NCBI GenBank assembly: GCA_036172665.1
Contig: CM069876.1
Coordinates: 39,587,001 to 39,651,000 of the forward strand
DNA: 64,000 nt
Direction: 5' to 3'
Source of the DNA: Prosopocoilus inquinatus
Lineage: Eukaryota; Arthropoda; Insecta; Coleoptera; Lucanidae
Below the pieces are notes generated by a model. It did not search any database. It saw only the letters and a list, made by a program, of their open reading frames with translations, and was not told the origin of the DNA. Numbering within the stretch: the first letter of the stretch is position 1; each line of letters starts with the position of its first letter. Positions 24,776 through 41,800 of this stretch are shown piece by piece. A program made the position numbers and the translations under genes.

Positions 24776-27357
24776 ATGTCGTTATATTTCAAGCACATAG
24801 AGACCATCAGGCTCCCAAATAAGGTAACTGCCCCATTCCCTTGCCAGACCTCAGAGAATGGACAAATATCAATCGTCACATTCAACTGTGTGCTCATCTT
24901 ACACCCATACCCCTCAAAAGATAACAGCTCACCCTCCATGTCAATGAAAAAGCTGTGCATTCAACCCTCAAACTTTGCACTAAGCAGCAACATCGATGTC
25001 GACGTCAACAATTTCATCGGAAGCCTTCCCAAGTCGGACATGTTTGAAGCAGTCCTTCGAACTGAATTGTCAGCACATCTTGCGTGCGGAGCTTCAGTTG
25101 AGAATAGGATTATAAAAGCGTGTTGGTCGCCCTCTCAATTAGTGGATGATTATGACTGCGCCATTGCAACATTAAGTAACACAAATTCGCTGGAAATATG
25201 CATCAAAACCTATGATAACGCATACTATGAAGAATACCTGTGTGTATGTAACATTACACAAAAGTACATAGAGATAAACAGGGCTTTGTGGAAGGACGTT
25301 GGTAAGAGCAACCCTGTCAGGCAGTTTAACGAGTTGAAAGCCAGAGTTGAAAAGATTAGGCCGACTGGTAAATTTATTATCTCTTTTGACACACTTGGTT
25401 CTAATTTTATTTTACTGCAGCGTTTGCTTGGAGTCATATTATAAACGAGGAGAATCGATTTTGCATTTTAATCGTAGGCCATTACTCTGGTAGCATCACA
25501 TTCTGGAAAGTAAATGCTTTAAAATCATCGAATTTGTCATCTGTTGACATCACATTATTAGCTGAAACCACCATTACTTTAAAGCATGTTACTGTTATAT
25601 TATGGAAAGAAGCTATTGGCAAAGGTAAGCATGGTTTGAATCACTGAGGGCAAGTGGACTCTACAAAACTATTTTAGCTCTGATTTTCATTGGTAACATC
25701 GAAGGAAGAGCCGTCGTCCTTCCTGTGAATAACATATCAGAGAGTGACGTTGCACTTGATCAAGAATTAGTTCTCTGGCCTGAGGAAGACCTAGTGAGGA
25801 TTGAGCACCTGTCTATGCTGGCTTATCAAACCCATATATTCCTCTTCCTGGTGAAAGGAAGTGATTTAATCATTTACTTAATTAACAGTGCTGGAGCTAA
25901 CATCGATACATGCTTGTTCCACATTGGAAATGTGGTAATCACTGGTAATAAAACCCTCATTTAAATAAACAAGTTTGATTTCGATTTAATTTCAGGAGTG
26001 CAGGAAATAGGGGCCAACAAAATTCTAGTCGTGTCAATCTCGGGGGCCATCAAAGAATTAAAACTGAGCTGTGTTAATCAGAAAATTAACATTGAGTGGA
26101 GGCACATTTATGTTAATATTAACTGGTATGCAAGCCAGTGCTTGGGGGTCATTGCTTCGAGGAATAGGATTTTCTTCGGATTCCTTACCGGACCAAGCAA
26201 GACGGCTGATTCTAAAGATGACAGAGTTCAGAATGACTTGGCTATTTTTACTAACACAGAAAAAGATGCTTTGGAAGTTCTTTTGAGTAACCCCAGCAAG
26301 AGTTTCCAGGATTATTGGGACTGCTTAGAAATATTTAGGTATGAATAACTCATGCATTCCCCACTGAGTTAGAATGCAAGAAATTCATTGAAAAGAAAAG
26401 TTTTTTTCACACTTTATTGGCTTTGAGATTAATTAACTAATTGTGACTAGGCAACCCAATTGCAACTGTGTAATAAGAGTTGCCTATCTTTGATGTTAAT
26501 ATTAACTTAAGCCCATGAAGATTGTTTTTAATTTATAGTTAAAAACAATTTTCTTGATGTTAATGATGTTTTTATATAATTAAATTTTTTTTAGAGTAAA
26601 CTGCCTGTTAGACAAGCAATTTCCTTGTGAAAAATTCAATTCAGCGAAATACGACGAGCTCGCCTTCTACAACCTCAAGTTACATTTATGGGCTTCGAAA
26701 ATCTTTGAAATGGTCTGTGAACTGGCCACGAACATAAGCAGTTACATGAAACCTCACGATGAACTTCTTCAAATACTAAGCATAAGAATGGTAATTTTTC
26801 GCATGAGTTTCCTTCTGAAGTTAAACGCCAGCGGGACGTCGCTCTCGACCTTCCAACTGCAGAACTTACTCGTTTTGAATAACTACTTAAAGCAAGTTGT
26901 TTTGGAGGACTTAATCCCCAAGCTGGAGCTTGGAGATAGGATCGTGTCAGAAATTCTGGAAGTGATGTCGATAGCGAATGGACTCACATATCCCCGGCCC
27001 CCCACTTGCGGGACTTGCAGCGAAGACATATTAGATCTCTCATGCCTTGCCCCGCATTTCAACATGCGATGTGCCATTTCCTTCATGCAGATCAGCCAGT
27101 ATCCCTGTTACAGGTGTTCGTTTTGTAAGTGCCTTGCTCATGAAGACATGGAGAAGGAAGTTTCGGTAGTGCTGTGCCCATTCTGTGAAGTTCCCATGTC
27201 TAAAACTAGAATAGAAATTGTCGCGAATTCAGGGAAAGAATATAGGACTAAAAAATTCGGTGAGTTTTGCAAAAGTGACTGTGTGACGAGTGTTTTAAAA
27301 CCGAGCAGTGTGGAAGAACACGCTTTCGTCAATGAAAATAAAATAAATATAATATAA
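24776..27357 (+). CDS. GTF3C4: TFIIIC 90-kDa subunit (GTF3C4)
   Basis: Five exons (24776-25367, 25421-25624, 25678-25944, 25996-26338, 26595-27357) join in frame across GT-AG introns to 722 residues. The N-terminal half is the WD40-like TFIIIC-delta domain, recognisable from its start (LPNKVTAPFPCQTSENGQI) and from CWSPSQL and GHYSGSITFWKV. The C-terminus carries the paired zinc-binding motifs of the family: CGTCSED near residue 607, C-x8-C, then CYRCSFCKC near 645 and LCPFC near 665. In the TFIIIC complex this subunit helps recruit TFIIIB to tRNA-type promoters. The human protein has 822 residues, so this one is somewhat compact. The first three introns are only about 51-53 bp. The last (256 bp) contains a small TAGGCAAC / GTTGCCTA inverted word. 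The stop lies 124 bp from that of the convergent NeuroD gene. Confidence 0.9.
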
Positions 27358-27481
27358 AGGGCAAAAGTTATTTAAATTAAGGATGAAAGTACAATTGGTT
27401 TTAGGTTTGTTATAAGTTTATAATAAGATTTGATTAATTATTAAATATCACTTAAAGAATTAATCTAATTTCGTAACATTA

Positions 27482-28293
27482 TTATGAATCAAATCCGTAC
27501 CAATATTTATTGTTAAAATTATTGTGTAAATAGCAATCACCGGCTGTGCTTTCCCAATAACGTTCTTCGACACTTTTCGCACAGTTTTCATTCACTGGCT
27601 TTTTATAATTCCAACACCAAGAACTGTAATTCCTATCGAGGTAAGGAATGTTGTAATTCGGTAAGTCCAAAACATTGTTGTTGTTCACACAGTATTCCGA
27701 CAAGTTGTTGCTATCATAAGTTCCAAAAAAACTGTTGTATGAAGAGGATGGACTAGAAGCTGATCCTAGTAGGGCACCGCTGAGAAGATTGGCTGTAGTT
27801 TGGCTGAGTTCCTTGCTCAGGATTTTCACGAACCTGCTGATTTCCATGGGTCTTCCTTCTTGTAGGGTTTGACTGAGTGCGATTATGTAGTTCCTGGCTA
27901 GGCGAAGAGTTTCGATTTTCGATAATTTTTGGGGGGCGGAATGTAAATCGACGTGCGTTTGCTGTATAGGCATGTGGCTGAAATTCGTTTTTGCAATGTA
28001 CAAAAAGCAAAAATGTCACGCAAAGAAAATATGTACCTTCTAAGGCGATCTAAAGCTGCGTTTAATCCGTGCATTCGGTTTCGCTCTCGGGCGTTAGCCT
28101 TGGACCTTCTCAATCGGACTTTATGCACTCGCGATTTTGGATTATATTCCCTGTAAAATTTGGACGGACACTTTTCCATCACACGCCGATGGCACGCGTT
28201 TTTCTCTGGCCATAATTTCGGCTGGCAAATTGGAATATATAGTCCTATTAGTGTTATCGTAATTTTTGTTTGCTTGCTGATTTTCCACTTCAT
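27482..28293 (-). CDS. NeuroD: NeuroD-family bHLH transcription factor
   Basis: Exon 1 is 28293 down to 28037 and exon 2 is 27977 down to 27482, with a 59-bp intron (GTACAT...TTTCAG), giving 250 residues in this model. The bHLH spans about residues 62-122. The basic region and helix 1 read [20 protein letters not shown], with the DNA-contacting E-R-x-R. Helix 2 is [19 protein letters not shown]. The segment after it ([20 protein letters not shown]) matches the conserved NeuroD-type extension and separates it from neurogenin/Tap. The intron sits in the loop, which is about seven residues longer than in vertebrate NeuroD. The C-terminus is rich in Asn, Ser and Tyr. The first 45 or so residues are not conserved. 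An upstream coding exon, or a start at an internal Met (position 39), is possible. The protein should bind E-boxes with an E-protein partner in neural or endocrine cells. Enkurin is divergent. Confidence 0.88.
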
Positions 28294-28533
28294 TGCAGGG
28301 TTTACAGTGCGACAAGTGCACGCATTGATAGTGTTGATTGTTTGCAGATCTCACCATATGTCACCGAGGGGTACCATATGGCGCGTGAGAAATATTTAAT
28401 GAGATTTGCGACGCGCGTATTCGGGATAATATATTTGTAAAAAAAGATAAGACTGCGACCATATGGTTCCGTTTTAATCAGAAACAGCTCTTTTATAATT
28501 AATTTTCCAGAAGAAGCAAAAATTATTTCCCGC

Positions 28534-28546
28534 GTTACCAAGTAAC
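28534..28546. promoter_or_regulatory. X-box (RFX site) at the enkurin promoter
   Basis: GTTACCAAGTAAC is a near-perfect inverted RFX half-site pair with a one-base spacer. It lies about 85 bp before the likely enkurin start (28631) and between the divergent NeuroD and enkurin genes. Ciliary genes in worms, flies and vertebrates carry such sites 50-150 bp before the start codon, and enkurin is a ciliary and flagellar protein, so motif and gene agree. Confidence 0.65.
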
Positions 28547-28630
28547 GTTTGATCGATAATGTACCGTCGCATCGTGAAAGGAAACCTGTCAGTTATTATT
28601 AAAAAAAAGGAAATTATTCAGTACGAAAAA

Positions 28631-29515
28631 ATGTCGATGGTGTATATAACTGAGCACAATGAATGTATTTATAATGTCGTGCAAGAGCCAGAAGGCCACA
28701 CGGAAACCAAGGAACCAAGGATGTACAAATCGTGTAACGCTCAAAGAATCAAAACCGAAAGAAAACATCCGAAGCTATACAAGGAAAAAGGCACGATGGG
28801 CCCTGCGCAGATTCTACCTCCGGAACCCAAGGAGTTCCTCAGGAAAAGAACGGGGAAACCCCCGATGTTACATCCCAAATTGATGGACCCGGATTACGGC
28901 AAACCCCACAGTTATTCAGGCCCCAGGAAAGCCCCCGTGCCGCTCACTTTGGAAGTCATAAAGGAGCAAAACGAAAAACTCAAGCATCCCCAAAAAGATT
29001 TTATTACTCGCAATGTTAGAGCCGCGGTGACGATGAAGCCGGGTACGCCGAAGAGGAGAGTTATGATCGACTGCTCCGGCACCGAGAAACCCTTGGGGCC
29101 TGGGTTAGAACCCGAGCATATTTACTCCAGAGTTTTCGGGAAGATCCCGACGTACTTAGACAAGCTGATACGGATTAAGGATCGACAGGAGCAAGTCAAG
29201 CGCGATTTGGCGAATAAAACGCAGCCGAAGTGTCATTATATTACCAGCGAAGAACGGGAGAAATTATTATTGGTGACCTAACGCATCTGCCACATACAAA
29301 AATGTTGGATTAACCGTCTTATTTTGCAGGGTTTAAAACAGAATTGGGAGGAATTGCAAACACAATATCAGGGATTACCCTTACTGACGGACACCATCCC
29401 AAAAATTAACAGGAAATCTAAACTGGAAGCTGCTTTAAAACAACTCGAAAAGGATATAGTTTTAGTAGAGCGGCATCCTTATATTTACGTGTATAATGAT
29501 GACGAGTTGTCATAA
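28631..29515 (+). CDS. ENKUR: enkurin
   Basis: Two exons (28631-29272 and 29330-29515) with a 57-bp phase-0 intron encode 275 residues. The frame is open back to an ATG at 28559, which would add 24 residues. I prefer 28631 because MSMVYITEHNECIYNVV resembles the usual enkurin start and because the X-box would otherwise lie only 12 bp from the start codon. Proline-rich stretches (GPAQILPPEPKEFL, GPRKAPVPLTLE) fit the family. The C-terminal enkurin domain runs over the junction (SEEREKLLLGLKQNWEELQ, then TDTIPKINRKSKLEAALKQL and an EKDI-type helix). In mammals enkurin binds calmodulin and TRPC channels in the sperm flagellum and belongs to the inner proteins of ciliary doublet microtubules. Human enkurin has 256 residues. 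Confidence 0.93.
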
Positions 29516-29537
29516 CTCTGCGATGTGCCGAAATTTT

Positions 29538-29543
29538 AATAAA
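29538..29543 (+). terminator. polyadenylation signal of enkurin
   Basis: AATAAA lies 23 bases after the stop codon, implying a very short 3' untranslated region. Confidence 0.65.
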
Positions 29544-30134
29544 TTATTTGTATTTCTATTTGTTTGGGCAACTATCCTGCATCAATTTCTCAAAAAACCA
29601 ATCGCGCTTTAACATGAAGCAAATTTAAATTTCCCGCCTCCTTGCTTCGTAAATAGGTCGCAAGAAGTAAGAGGCGCTGTTTCAAACTCCAAGTTTCTAA
29701 ATATGCCGTCTCTCTCTAGTAAGCAATAATCTGCATTATTTTAATGTATTGACGAATCGATTACGATATTTAAATTAAGTTAAAAACTAGTTTCCCTAAT
29801 TTTTTTTTTAAATAAAATATTCAGTTTTTATAGTAAATACCACATGAGGGCGCCGTTTTTCCAAATGCATGCCGGGAAGCAGTCGGCCAAACAAAGCGCG
29901 TCAACCCCTAACATAACTCGCCTATTGAAAAGTCGGCAAAGCAGTGATTCGATTGGTCCATTCAGTTAATTGCAAATGGTTGACTAGCGCGTCTTCTTCG
30001 CATCTGTGTTTTTGTGTGACACAAATTTGTGTCGTATCTTTAAGTTTTAAAGTGATTAGGAACAGGCAGAGTTTCATTTCCTAAGTACGTAAGAGTAATT
30101 TGAGGTATACGTTCGAGTGAGCACGTTTTTTTCA
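29544..30134 (+). promoter_or_regulatory. spacer and promoter region of NUDT21
   Basis: This is the interval between the end of enkurin and the NUDT21 start codon. A GC-richer part at about 29845-29905 (GGGCGCCG, TGCCGGGAA) and the pyrimidine-purine region near 30030-30100 probably hold the TATA-less promoter and 5' untranslated region. No further gene is seen. Confidence 0.45.
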
Positions 30135-34943
<4,809 letters not shown>

Positions 34944-34978
34944 AGGAAGAGACGTGTTTTCATATGGGAAATGAAATT

Positions 34979-34984
34979 AATAAA
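34979..34984 (+). terminator. polyadenylation signal of NUDT21
   Basis: AATAAA lies 36 bases after the stop codon. No UGUA motif was seen between the stop and this signal. Confidence 0.6.
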
Positions 34985-35843
34985 TAAGGTGATTTTATAA
35001 TAAATTTCTTTCCTCTTGAGAGTATTAAACATGTATTACGATATTGCAGGTTACGAACGAATTTCAATATCGTAATTGTTATTACTCTCAATAGAAAAAA
35101 AAACAGGTTTTATACTAATAAATACTTGTCTAGTTCCAGGATTATAAGTGGAAACTCCGGACTTTATTTTCTATATTAGAAAAAAATTTGTGTCTTGTGC
35201 ATCTGACTTCATTAAATAAAGTAAATCATTTTAATTTAATGTGTATATAGTCTGTTAATGTAACATGAATTACAGTAAATATATCTTTAGTTTTATGGTA
35301 AAATTTTGTTTATTTTTATTTTATTTTTTTGGGCTGGAGGGCCGCGCGCCTATAACGGGAATGAATCTTAGATACGAAACAAAAACTCCAATCTTTTTTA
35401 TTGTATATTTTAATATGTATATATGACCAGTGGTGTTAATTACAAAAAATGGCACAAAATGATATTAGAACTGTACAAAAGTTAAAAATTTTTACAAAAA
35501 GACATGACTTTCTAATACATAATTACTTATAAAATAAGAGTTACTCATCATAACAAAGTCAGTTTGCAACATACATAGAGTTAATGCATTCTCATTGAGA
35601 CGCTGCAACAACACTTACAAAGAAAAATTATATGTATATATATAAAAAAAAAGTACCACAGAATAATTAACATTATTGACGACACATTTCGAAGAACAAT
35701 GTTGAAAGCTTATCACATGCAAAAATTAAGTGAGAGAAACAAAATGGCAGTTAACGTGCGGACCTGGAAATACTCCTGCGTATTTCCATGTAGAATAAAT
35801 ACAGTAATTTATTTTTATACTAATACGCTTATCTCGCCTAAAA
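34985..35843. other. spacer and 3' untranslated region of peroxidasin
   Basis: NUDT21 ends on the plus strand and peroxidasin on the minus strand, so this interval should contain the 3' untranslated region of peroxidasin. Minus-strand AATAAA-like words occur at about 35395 and 35810. An imperfect inverted repeat (TTGAGAGTATTA ... ACTCTCAA) spans about 35028-35093. No gene is seen. Confidence 0.5.
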
Positions 35844-38800
35844 CTAATAATCTAAGTTTAGCAATCTCTCTTTCTCCATCTTCCTCACGAGTTTGTACAA
35901 TTTCTTGATGGTGCCTTGCAGGTTCTGAACGGTTTTTTCGAGCTTCGCCACGCGCTCGTGCAGATTCGTTCTGTCAGGAAACTCGTTGCCTACAGTCGTA
36001 TTATCGGGTATCGACAAGTCGTTAACAGGCAAACTAACAGGATCGTACAAGTGCCGACGATTTCGCGCGTTCAATCTACTAATGGTATTCAGCTGCCCTG
36101 AATAGCGGCAATCACTGCAGCATTCCGACCACATTCTTAAATCAACCTTTGGTATTTCTGAGCAGTGCGCATAGCCTCCTTGTCTTTGCTGAAGCACGAA
36201 GACATCCGGTTGAACCCACGTGATGTTATCACCGTTATCGCAAAGAACGCGCGCTAAAGAATACTGCTTGATTTGACTGAGTTGCTCGGGTTTGAAAGTC
36301 GATGGATTTTCGTAATAAAACCGATCCCCATCGCGGAGCCTGCGGAACTGCTCTACGAGAAGACATCTGAACAAAGGTCCAACCCTTCCTTCTACAACTT
36401 GATCCTCGAGGACACCCCCTACCCAAACGTCGATGTTTCCGGGATGTCCGTATAGTTCTTTGAGTTTCCTGCGCACACTCGGATCGGTTATCTCATTCTT
36501 AAGATCGTCGAAGTCGTCAACCTCGGTCATGTTGCAGAATTTCCTGAACTCGATGTAGCCGGGAATGGCGTGATCACGTGACCTCTGGATGTTAATGGCG
36601 GCTAAATCCAATGCGACGGCATGGGCTGATCTAAACAACTGTTCCGTGAGTTCGGTGTTGAGGTTCTGATCCGGTTTCTTGAGTTTTGCGGCAGTTGCGA
36701 ACAACCCTCGTAACAAGGGGTCTATCCCGCCTTCATCGACGACCCTCCAAGGTGAGAAGAACGCATTCCGTAAAGGCAAGTGCCCTTCGGGTATTGTTTG
36801 AAAATCTTCGTTCAGCCGGTTTAGGATCGGGTTAATTAAAGTATGTCCAAATCTAAGGGCGGCTGTGGCAAATACATTGGAGATCGATGGGTGAATCTGA
36901 GGGTTGTAGCCTTTATATTCACCCAATATATCCATGCCTTCCGGTCCGATGATAAAAGGCAACCAGTGCTTATAAGTGATGTGTTGCATGGAAGCCCCAA
37001 CGATTTTTCTGGCTTCCTGGTAGAGCAAATCGCCTTCCCAGTGGGGGTTTAAGAGCCTGAGCTCGCGCGCGAGCCTGTTATGCTCCCTCATCCAAAGGGT
37101 GTGCATGGCTATGAGACCCACCTGCTCGTTAGCGCGTATATCCCCCGCCAGAAAACAATTAACGTTGCTCTCGCTTACATTCCTCCTGCAATCCATCCCT
37201 TGGTTACCCGCGTAAGGCAAAAGGGGCTTTCTCCCATGGAAAGTCGGTCCAACCCTCAGCCGTCCCAATTCGCTGGTTAAATCGCGCAAATCCTTTGCCA
37301 GCTCATCGGAAAACCCATACACCTGAGAGGCGTCTATGTACGAAGTCAACTGGTTGATCTGTTCCCTGGGTTGGATCGAATCAAAAAAGACTGACGTCAT
37401 TCCGGAACCACAGATGGACGACGAGCGGATGAAATCGATGCAACGGCGGTTTTGAACTCGGGGGTCCCCTGGGGGTATATCAATGGGATAACAGGGCGCG
37501 GCGTAATCACACGATTTCTTGCAATCAATGCCATCCCAACTTTCAGAGCTGACGGAAGGAATCGCGTGGTCAAGATCGTGGTCCAAGAACTGCCCCCATT
37601 GCATCACCATGTGCGTTATTTCGGTGTCGGGGGTAATCTTCTCCGTCGCAATCAGCGTGGTTGAAATCAAGCGCGAGCTCGGTTTGGGGTAGCCGTAGTA
37701 CTTGGTGTCCTTGTTCCAACCGACGGGGGTGCTGAATCCGTTCTCGTAGATTGGTTTGAGGACTCGCCGGAAACCAGTCAGTGAAGCCCCCCACATGGGG
37801 TGCTGCAGGTTATTGCACGTTCCGTCTATATTGCGGTATTTCGAGTGGAAACACATGTCGGTGCAGTTCCTGTGCGTCCTATGGGCCATGCACCCAGATA
37901 GTTGAGCGATGAGGTCCAAGTGTTCGGGAGAAAGAATTTCGCGGTAGTTAAAATCAGTGGTCGCATTGGTGGACATGCCTCGTTCGACGTGTTTTCTAAT
38001 ATTGACGAGGGTGCGTTCGTAAACTTCTGCGGCCCTCGCCAGTTCACGCGCTGGTGCGTTAGGATAGCGGATTATCCTGAAGATATCGGCAGAGCTGTGT
38101 GGTCCTGGCCGATGGAATAAGTTCTCTATGGTTTTGTTGATGGCCTTATCGACTTCGTGGCTTGCTTCGATGAACGCGATTTTAACGAACTTATCTCCGA
38201 TGTTGATGCCGCTGGGGTGAGGGTCTTCTTTGACGGTGACGAAGCCCGACGCTGAAATCCGTCCGTTTTCGTTGTTGGCGGTGCACTCGTAGCGCCCTTG
38301 ATCTTCAAAGTTGATGTTGTAGAGGTACAGGTTTCCGCTAACAGAAATTTTCCATCTGCCCGTCCTTTGGAGTTCACTCCCATCCTTGCGCCATTGGACT
38401 CCTGGATTGGGATTCCCCTCTGCCTTGCAAGGGATTTCTATGGTGCTGCCGATGAGTGCCTCTATATCGTAGGGTTTGTAGACGAAGGTCGGCAGGCGAT
38501 TTTTGGTGTTCTGGATCGTTAGTTTGGTGCTGACCTCCCGATAGCCCAAGGAGTTTCTTGCTTCGCATATGTAGAGGGCCTCATCTGATTCTCGGATGTT
38601 GGTGATTTGGAGTTTGGTGCCGTCTTCGTTTACGCGGACCCTTCCGTCGGATTGAACTTCCACGTCATCCTTGAACCACGTCAGTTCAGGGATTGGCTCA
38701 CCGACTGCCACACATTCAAATCTTGCGGTTCCGCCCAGTGGAACAGTAACACTCTCAGGATGGACGGTGAAGATGGGCGCGGCTGAAATTTAATTGAAGA

Positions 38801-41800
38801 AATTCATTTAGAACACGAGCCGGAATGCAAAAATAAGAGGAAATACCATTGATGATGATTTCTGCGATTGAGCTAACTCTACCAAACTGGTTCGTGGCGT
38901 CGCACCGATAAGTTCCGTAATCGTTCCTTTGGATCGTGCGAATCGTCAGCGTTCCATCTGGAGATATCTCGTAGTGATTGGTTGGGTTGATAATCACACC
39001 GGCTTTCGACCAGGTGATGTACGGTTGGGGACTGCCGGTCGCTTTGCATGGCAATTTGATTTCTGACGCTCCTTCCGATGTGGTTATGCTTTTGGGCGTT
39101 TCAACAAATTCAGGTTTACCTGGAACTGAAAACAAAAAGTAGCGCCAGACAAAATTTGACGGCCCTTGACAACGCGGACGCCTATTTCAATCTTTGGACT
39201 AAATATTTGTTTACAACAACGGTAGATTTGACGCTGATTGAAGCCCGCCACTCCAATGAGATTTTTTTTGTTAAACGCCGAAATTGAACCAGGATCTTCA
39301 GGTTATACTGCTGACCATTACATTGGGGTGTTGCTGTTTTTCATAAAATTTAATCCGGTGATTGCTTGATGGACAATTAGGAGGGCAATAGAAAATACAG
39401 TGTTCAAGGAGATAGTCCTAGGGGATGAGCCGAAGATTGCACCTGCAAAGGAACTAAAGACCACATGGACTTACCGTTGTTTCGGAATTCCAAATAGGTC
39501 TCTGGTTTAAAAACAGTCATCCTTGCAGGTCTGGACTTGACTACGCCATCAACATTTTTCGCCATGCACTCGTACGTCCCATTATCAGAATCCCGGGTGT
39601 TCTGAATCTGCAAGCTACCGTCGTCCATGATTTTCATCCTTTCATCATTCATCTCCAGCTCCTCGTTATTCCTCATCCACGTAACGAACGGCTTTGGATC
39701 GCCCTCTACGTGACACGTGAACGTCGCGGTGTCGCCCCAGGATATCTCGATATCCTGCGGGCCTTTCATGATTTCCGGCGCTTCTGAAACGTTTTGCTTT
39801 TAGATAGTCCAGCAAATCACCTGATATCATCGACACTAACTGCAGTGGAAATCTTTGAGGTCCATCGACTTGAGCGATTTGCCGTACATGTTTGCGGGGT
39901 ACTTGCAGTTGGCGGCCACGTGCAGGGAATTTTCCTTCAGCATCTTCGCCAGCCAGAGGATCTGGCAGTCGCAGACCAGGGCGTTGGAGTCTAAGCGTAG
40001 GCGTTTCAGTTTCGGAAGGCTTGAGAACGCTCCGGAGGGGATGTGATTGAGTTTGTTGTTGTAGAGGAAGCTGGAATACGATTAAGTAGTCATTATGCGA
40101 GTGAAATCCGAGTTTGTTGCGTGGGTAAGTTTGCGTGGTTTAACAAGGCATTGTCATTGTGTTCTCAAATTGGTGACGGAAGTCGTCAACTTTCTAGACG
40201 AATTTACAAGTGCTGTAAATCTTATTCAGATTTCTATTTTGGATTGTATTTGAATACTGTCTTAGGTTTCAAACCAAGAAGAAGAAGAACATTTGGTAAT
40301 TAGTATACGAGGCAAACATGGCTTAGCGAACAGCGTTTCACTCGATTGAATATAGTATTGTCACGTTAGATTTTTATGGAAGAGAAACGGAACAATTAAT
40401 AAAAAAAACGTCGGAAATAATTTCGAATGCTTAAATATAATTATGTGAAATCCCATGCCGCTTACGAAACCACAAAGTCAGCAAAGACTTCGCACGGGTT
40501 AGATAATGAGGTAGGAGTGTTTTTGCAACACGCGGCAGCATTATTGCACAGTCATTGTTTTTAATTTCAAAACCCAGTTAAGCGTAAACACAGAGCTTTT
40601 TTTTTCTGTGGTGTTTGCCCAACGGGGTCCTAAGTCCTAGACTTGTCAGCACCTCAGGAGCGGGAGTGTATTCTTGTGTGTGTAAAGTGTTTCGTGGCTT
40701 TCTTACTTCCAAACCTCCTCGCCTTTAAAGACAAAGCTGTGTCGAATTGTATCCTCAACACTGAAGGAATACCTGAAGTGAGTAACGACCACCCCTGAGA
40801 AACATCTCGGGCGGGGTGTGAACCAACGACCTTACGATTGCAAGGCCGATCCCTTACCACTTGGACCGTTCAGGCGTTGAATTGATGTAAATAATCAGAG
40901 AAGAATCTTGGAAATCAATCGCTAAAACGATTCACTTTGAAGAGGCCGTGGTGATCTTCCAATTTAACCTCGGACGTCGTCGCCATCCCTGAACTACAAG
41001 ATCTACACCGGCCTCTGGAACCTCTGTTACGTGATAACGAAAGGAGGAGCGTGATGCACGTTTTGACCCACAGTTTTATGGACTGCGCCAACCGTAACTT
41101 ACCGTGCCCCCCGAAGCAAGGTCGGTCGTTCTCTAGAGGACTACGATGTGATGAAGAGATGCGTAACTTTCTTTCTTTCTCGGCGTGGGAGATTCAAGAG
41201 GTGCTAGAGGTACGGGCGCCAACTACGATGTGATGAAGAGCTGCGTAACTGTTCCCACACAGTGGAGATGACGTGGGGGATTCAAAAAGTATTACAGTTA
41301 AGGGCGCCAATCAGCAGATTCACATTACGTAATCCACAAGTAGGGGATGACCCTAGGAGGTACAATTTCCCAGGACCTGCTTCCACAATAGTATGCCATA
41401 GACGTAGGCAAAACAAACTCATCCTCCACAACGCCCACAAGCGTGAATACCGTAAGATGAAAGATGTTCAGATTCGACAAAAATCGTCCGTTTATTTATA
41501 TCAAACAAGATGGTACGTGGTAACATGTCAAAGTTAGTATATGAGAAGTTATCTTCGTGCCGGTCGGTGCCGTTACCATAACAACGCAACTATTATGATG
41601 ATTTTAAATGGACCATCAGCTTAGACGAGGAACGTATACCTGAGACCCATGAGACAAATGTCGAATCGGTCCGATATTATATGAGACAATTCTCGTATAC
41701 TAACTTTGGTAACAAGTGACTCCGAATTGGGCGGTATAAAAAATATTATACTTTACACTTTACTTTGCTTACAGTCTACAATCATCTACGTCTACAAAGA

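Noticed and set aside
28142..28357. Alternative 71-codon minus-strand frame as the NeuroD N-terminus
   Set aside because: Joining it to the bHLH frame would need an 18-base intron, which is too short. It is kept only as a reason for doubt about the NeuroD start.
35916..38522. Several plus-strand frames of 60-85 codons
   Set aside because: They are antisense shadows of the GC-richer last exon of peroxidasin.
40800..40870. tRNA gene on the minus strand
   Set aside because: Box A and box B are present, but the anticodon arm is degenerate and the sequence continues into a 200-bp body with an A-tail, so it is a tRNA-derived SINE head.
40920..41780. Solo LTR of a retrotransposon
   Set aside because: A TATAAAAA word at about 41734 and GGGCGCCAA words resemble LTR and primer-binding pieces, but no matching long terminal repeats or coding region were found.
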